NCBI GenBank assembly: GCA_015520475.1 | Contig: WAQA01000227.1 | Location: 1 to 26,508 of the forward strand | From: Candidatus Bathyarchaeota archaeon | GTDB taxonomy: Archaea > Thermoproteota > Bathyarchaeia > Bathyarchaeales > WAQA01 | DNA: 26,508 nt | Reading direction: 5' to 3' | In this document: positions 24,806 through 26,508 of the stretch, piece after piece | How positions within the stretch are numbered: position 1 is the stretch's first letter | Layout of the letters: each line of letters opens with the position of its first letter | Notes under the pieces: model-generated | Told to the model about the DNA's origin: nothing | Database searches by the model: none | What the model saw: only the letters and a program-made list of their open reading frames with translations | Position numbers and translations under genes: made by a program

Positions 24806-26203
24806 TTGTCCATGTTTGACGATATACCCGTAGATGTAGGAGTCATCTATGAAGGGGAGCGGATAAGGTGGCCTGACACATACGTTGAGCTGGGAGGACC
24901 AAAAGTAGAATATAAATTCGAGCTGGTTAAGGTTCGGAGTCCAGATGAGGTCGAAGACGGAAAGACCGTGATAATAGGCCCAGACATAAAAGATCTGAAA
25001 AAAGGATCATATCCATTCGGCATATACATCGAGGTTGCCGGTAGAGACTTGGATGAGGAGCTCGAAGGGGTCATAGAGCGGAGAATACATGAATACTGCA
25101 ATTACATCGAAGGATTCATGCATCTAAACCAGAGATATGACATCTGGATTAGGATAAGCAAGAGATCAGTGGAGAAGGGACTGAACTCACTCAAGTATGT
25201 AGGCAAAGTTCTCCAGAGACTCTTCAAGAGTGAACTTCCAATCATAGAGAAGATGCAGGTAACCTTCATAACTGATCCAGAGAAGGTTAAGGAGAAATTC
25301 AAGGAGGCCATGGAGACATATGAGAAGAGAGATGCAAAGGCCAGGGGATTGAAGGATGAGGATGTAGAGGCCTTTTATGGATGCGTGCTATGCCAATCCT
25401 TCGCCCCAACACATGTATGTGTGATAACGCCGCAGAGATACTCAAACTGCGGGGCGATCAGCTGGTTCGATGGGAGGGCAGCGGCGAGGATAGATCCGAA
25501 GGGTCCAGTATTCAGAATAAACAAGGGAGAATGTATAGATCCAATCCGAGGAGAATACACAGGCGTAAATGAGATTGTAAAGATGAAGTCTGGTGGAGAG
25601 ATAAAGCGTGTCTGGCTCTACTCTGCCTTCGGCTATCCGCATACTTCATGCGGATGCTTCGAGGCGGTAGCATTCTACATTCCAGAGGTGGAGGGCTTCG
25701 GAATCGTTCATAGAGGCTTCGCTGAGAAGACGCCTAATGGCCTTCCATTCTCAACCCTTGCAGATTCAACTGCCGGTGGAAGACAGGTCGACGGCTTCCA
25801 TGGAATATCAATAGAGTATATGCGTTCAGAAAAGTTTCTTCAAGCCGAAGGCGGATGGAAAAGCATAGTTTGGATGCCTGAGGCAGTCAAAGAGAAAGTT
25901 AAAGACTTCATACCGAAGGAGATGATAGATAAGATACCGACTGAAAAAGATGTTTCAAATATTGAGGAGTTGAAGAAGTTCCTTGAAGCGAGGAACCATC
26001 CGGTTGTTGCGAAGTGGAAGGTTGAAGTTGAGAAGCCGCCTGTAAAGGAGGCCGTTACGGCTCCAACGGAAACCGCGGCTCAGCCTCCAGTAACTGTTAC
26101 GGCTATGCCTGTAGGCGCATCAGCTCCCAGCGGCGGCTTCAAGATCATACTGAAGAACGCGAAGATACATGCTAGAAGAGTTATAATCAGAAGGAGGGAA
26201 TAA
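24806..26203 (+). CDS. cdhC: Acetyl-CoA decarbonylase/synthase beta subunit (acetyl-CoA synthase)
   Basis: Nickel enzyme that forms or cleaves the acetyl C-C and C-S bonds of acetyl-CoA. A-cluster ligand positions are visible: Cys193 and Cys196 in GCVLCQSFAPTHVC, and Cys282 and Cys284 in SCGCFEAVAF. The 465-aa size and absence of the bacterial N-terminal CODH-contact domain fit archaeal CdhC. After about residue 400 a Pro/Ala/Thr/Val-rich linker leads to a short basic tail (GGFKIILKNAKIHARRVIIRRRE). The start is probably TTG at 24806, because GGGAGG (24792-24797) is 8 nt away; the ATG two codons later is more distant. One base separates it from the cdhB stop. Confidence 0.96.
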   Translation: MSMFDDIPVDVGVIYEGERIRWPDTYVELGGPKVEYKFELVKVRSPDEVEDGKTVIIGPDIKDLKKGSYPFGIYIEVAGRDLDEELEGVIERRIHEYCNYIEGFMHLNQRYDIWIRISKRSVEKGLNSLKYVGKVLQRLFKSELPIIEKMQVTFITDPEKVKEKFKEAMETYEKRDAKARGLKDEDVEAFYGCVLCQSFAPTHVCVITPQRYSNCGAISWFDGRAAARIDPKGPVFRINKGECIDPIRGEYTGVNEIVKMKSGGEIKRVWLYSAFGYPHTSCGCFEAVAFYIPEVEGFGIVHRGFAEKTPNGLPFSTLADSTAGGRQVDGFHGISIEYMRSEKFLQAEGGWKSIVWMPEAVKEKVKDFIPKEMIDKIPTEKDVSNIEELKKFLEARNHPVVAKWKVEVEKPPVKEAVTAPTETAAQPPVTVTAMPVGASAPSGGFKIILKNAKIHARRVIIRRRE

Positions 26204-26207
26204 TACC

Positions 26208-26508
26208 GTGAGTAAAAGAGAGGAGGATGAAAATAAAACAGCAACTATCAAGATAGGCCCAAAACTCCTAGAATTACTAAGCAAGATAGGGGAGATAGAG
26301 CTCGAAGATGTAGAGATAGAGACTGACGAGTTGGAGTTATGGATTCAACCGGTCGCTCCAATAATCTCTAAGGTTCAGCCTCCAACGGTGAAGCCGCTGG
26401 AGAAACCGTTAGAGATAGAGAAGGTTGAGTTTGAACCGCTAATTCAGACGTATCCAGGCAAGATAATGGAGGTGAAACTGGGCGCTACGAGGGGGGAGGG
26501 CGGATCAA
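26208..26508 (+). CDS. cdhD: Acetyl-CoA decarbonylase/synthase delta subunit, 5' part (corrinoid/Fe-S protein small subunit)
   Basis: The window ends 100 codons into this gene. It starts with GTG four bases after the cdhC stop, with AAGGAGGG about 10 nt upstream. The N-terminal part is charged and Pro/Glu-rich (IGPKLLELLSKIGEIELEDVEIETDELEL has the helix seen before the barrel in CdhD). It then shows TYPGKIMEVKLGATRGEGGS, the conserved CdhD segment at the beginning of the TIM-barrel domain. CdhD with CdhE carries the methyl group on a corrinoid and exchanges it with tetrahydropterin-bound methyl. The gene is cut by the window edge and is not itself seen to be broken. Confidence 0.88.
   Translation, partial: MSKREEDENKTATIKIGPKLLELLSKIGEIELEDVEIETDELELWIQPVAPIISKVQPPTVKPLEKPLEIEKVEFEPLIQTYPGKIMEVKLGATRGEGGS

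Overview
The window looks like chromosomal DNA of an anaerobic archaeon. The evidence is an archaeal/eukaryotic-type release factor aRF1, a PDCD5-family DNA-binding protein, a beta-CASP metallo-beta-lactamase protein of the archaeal RNase type, TATA/BRE-like promoters before many genes, frequent GTG and TTG starts, and an archaeal acetyl-CoA decarbonylase/synthase (ACDS, Cdh) gene cluster. I see no methanogenesis-specific gene here. The combination would suit a Bathyarchaeia-like (Thermoproteota) acetogen or acetyl-CoA-pathway archaeon, but that placement is inference.

Layout. Positions 10-1170 (+) encode a coiled-coil protein. From 1256 to 5254 everything is on the minus strand: a beta-CASP hydrolase, a nucleotidyltransferase-like/kinase fusion (these two probably cotranscribed, 27 bp apart), a 104-aa unknown protein, and a four-cluster ferredoxin. 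A macro-domain protein (5409-5966, +) faces an ACT-domain putative regulator (5998-6696, -). That regulator is divergent from a compact operon argG-argH-carA-carB (6788-13973, +; gaps of 1, 11 and 7 bp). The operon makes carbamoyl phosphate and carries out the last two steps of arginine synthesis. An SLC41/MgtE-like transporter (14128-15318, +) converges on a large isoleucyl-tRNA synthetase gene (15342-18677, -). Then come a small SWIM zinc-finger gene, prf1 and a PDCD5-family gene (+).

The last 5.3 kb is the start of a cdh operon: cdhA (21184-24255), cdhB, cdhC and a truncated cdhD running off the window. It encodes the CO dehydrogenase, acetyl-CoA synthase and corrinoid-protein parts of the ACDS complex.

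The most striking item is an in-frame 242-residue mini-intein inside CdhA (nucleotides 21406-22131). It interrupts the cysteine motif that should bind the CO dehydrogenase [4Fe-4S] clusters, so active enzyme should require protein splicing. In place of a homing endonuclease it has a segment that looks like an XRE-type helix-turn-helix, and its penultimate residue is Gln instead of the usual His. A second point of interest is the IleRS, whose HIGH signature reads G-V-H-H.

No tRNA, rRNA, CRISPR array or insertion sequence was recognised. No gene-free stretch exceeds 300 bp. The longest is 18678-18908 (231 bp, between divergent ileS and the SWIM gene); it shows only a candidate TATA box. Intergenic 21011-21183 carries the cdh promoter region, and 13974-14127 carries candidate TATA elements for the transporter gene.
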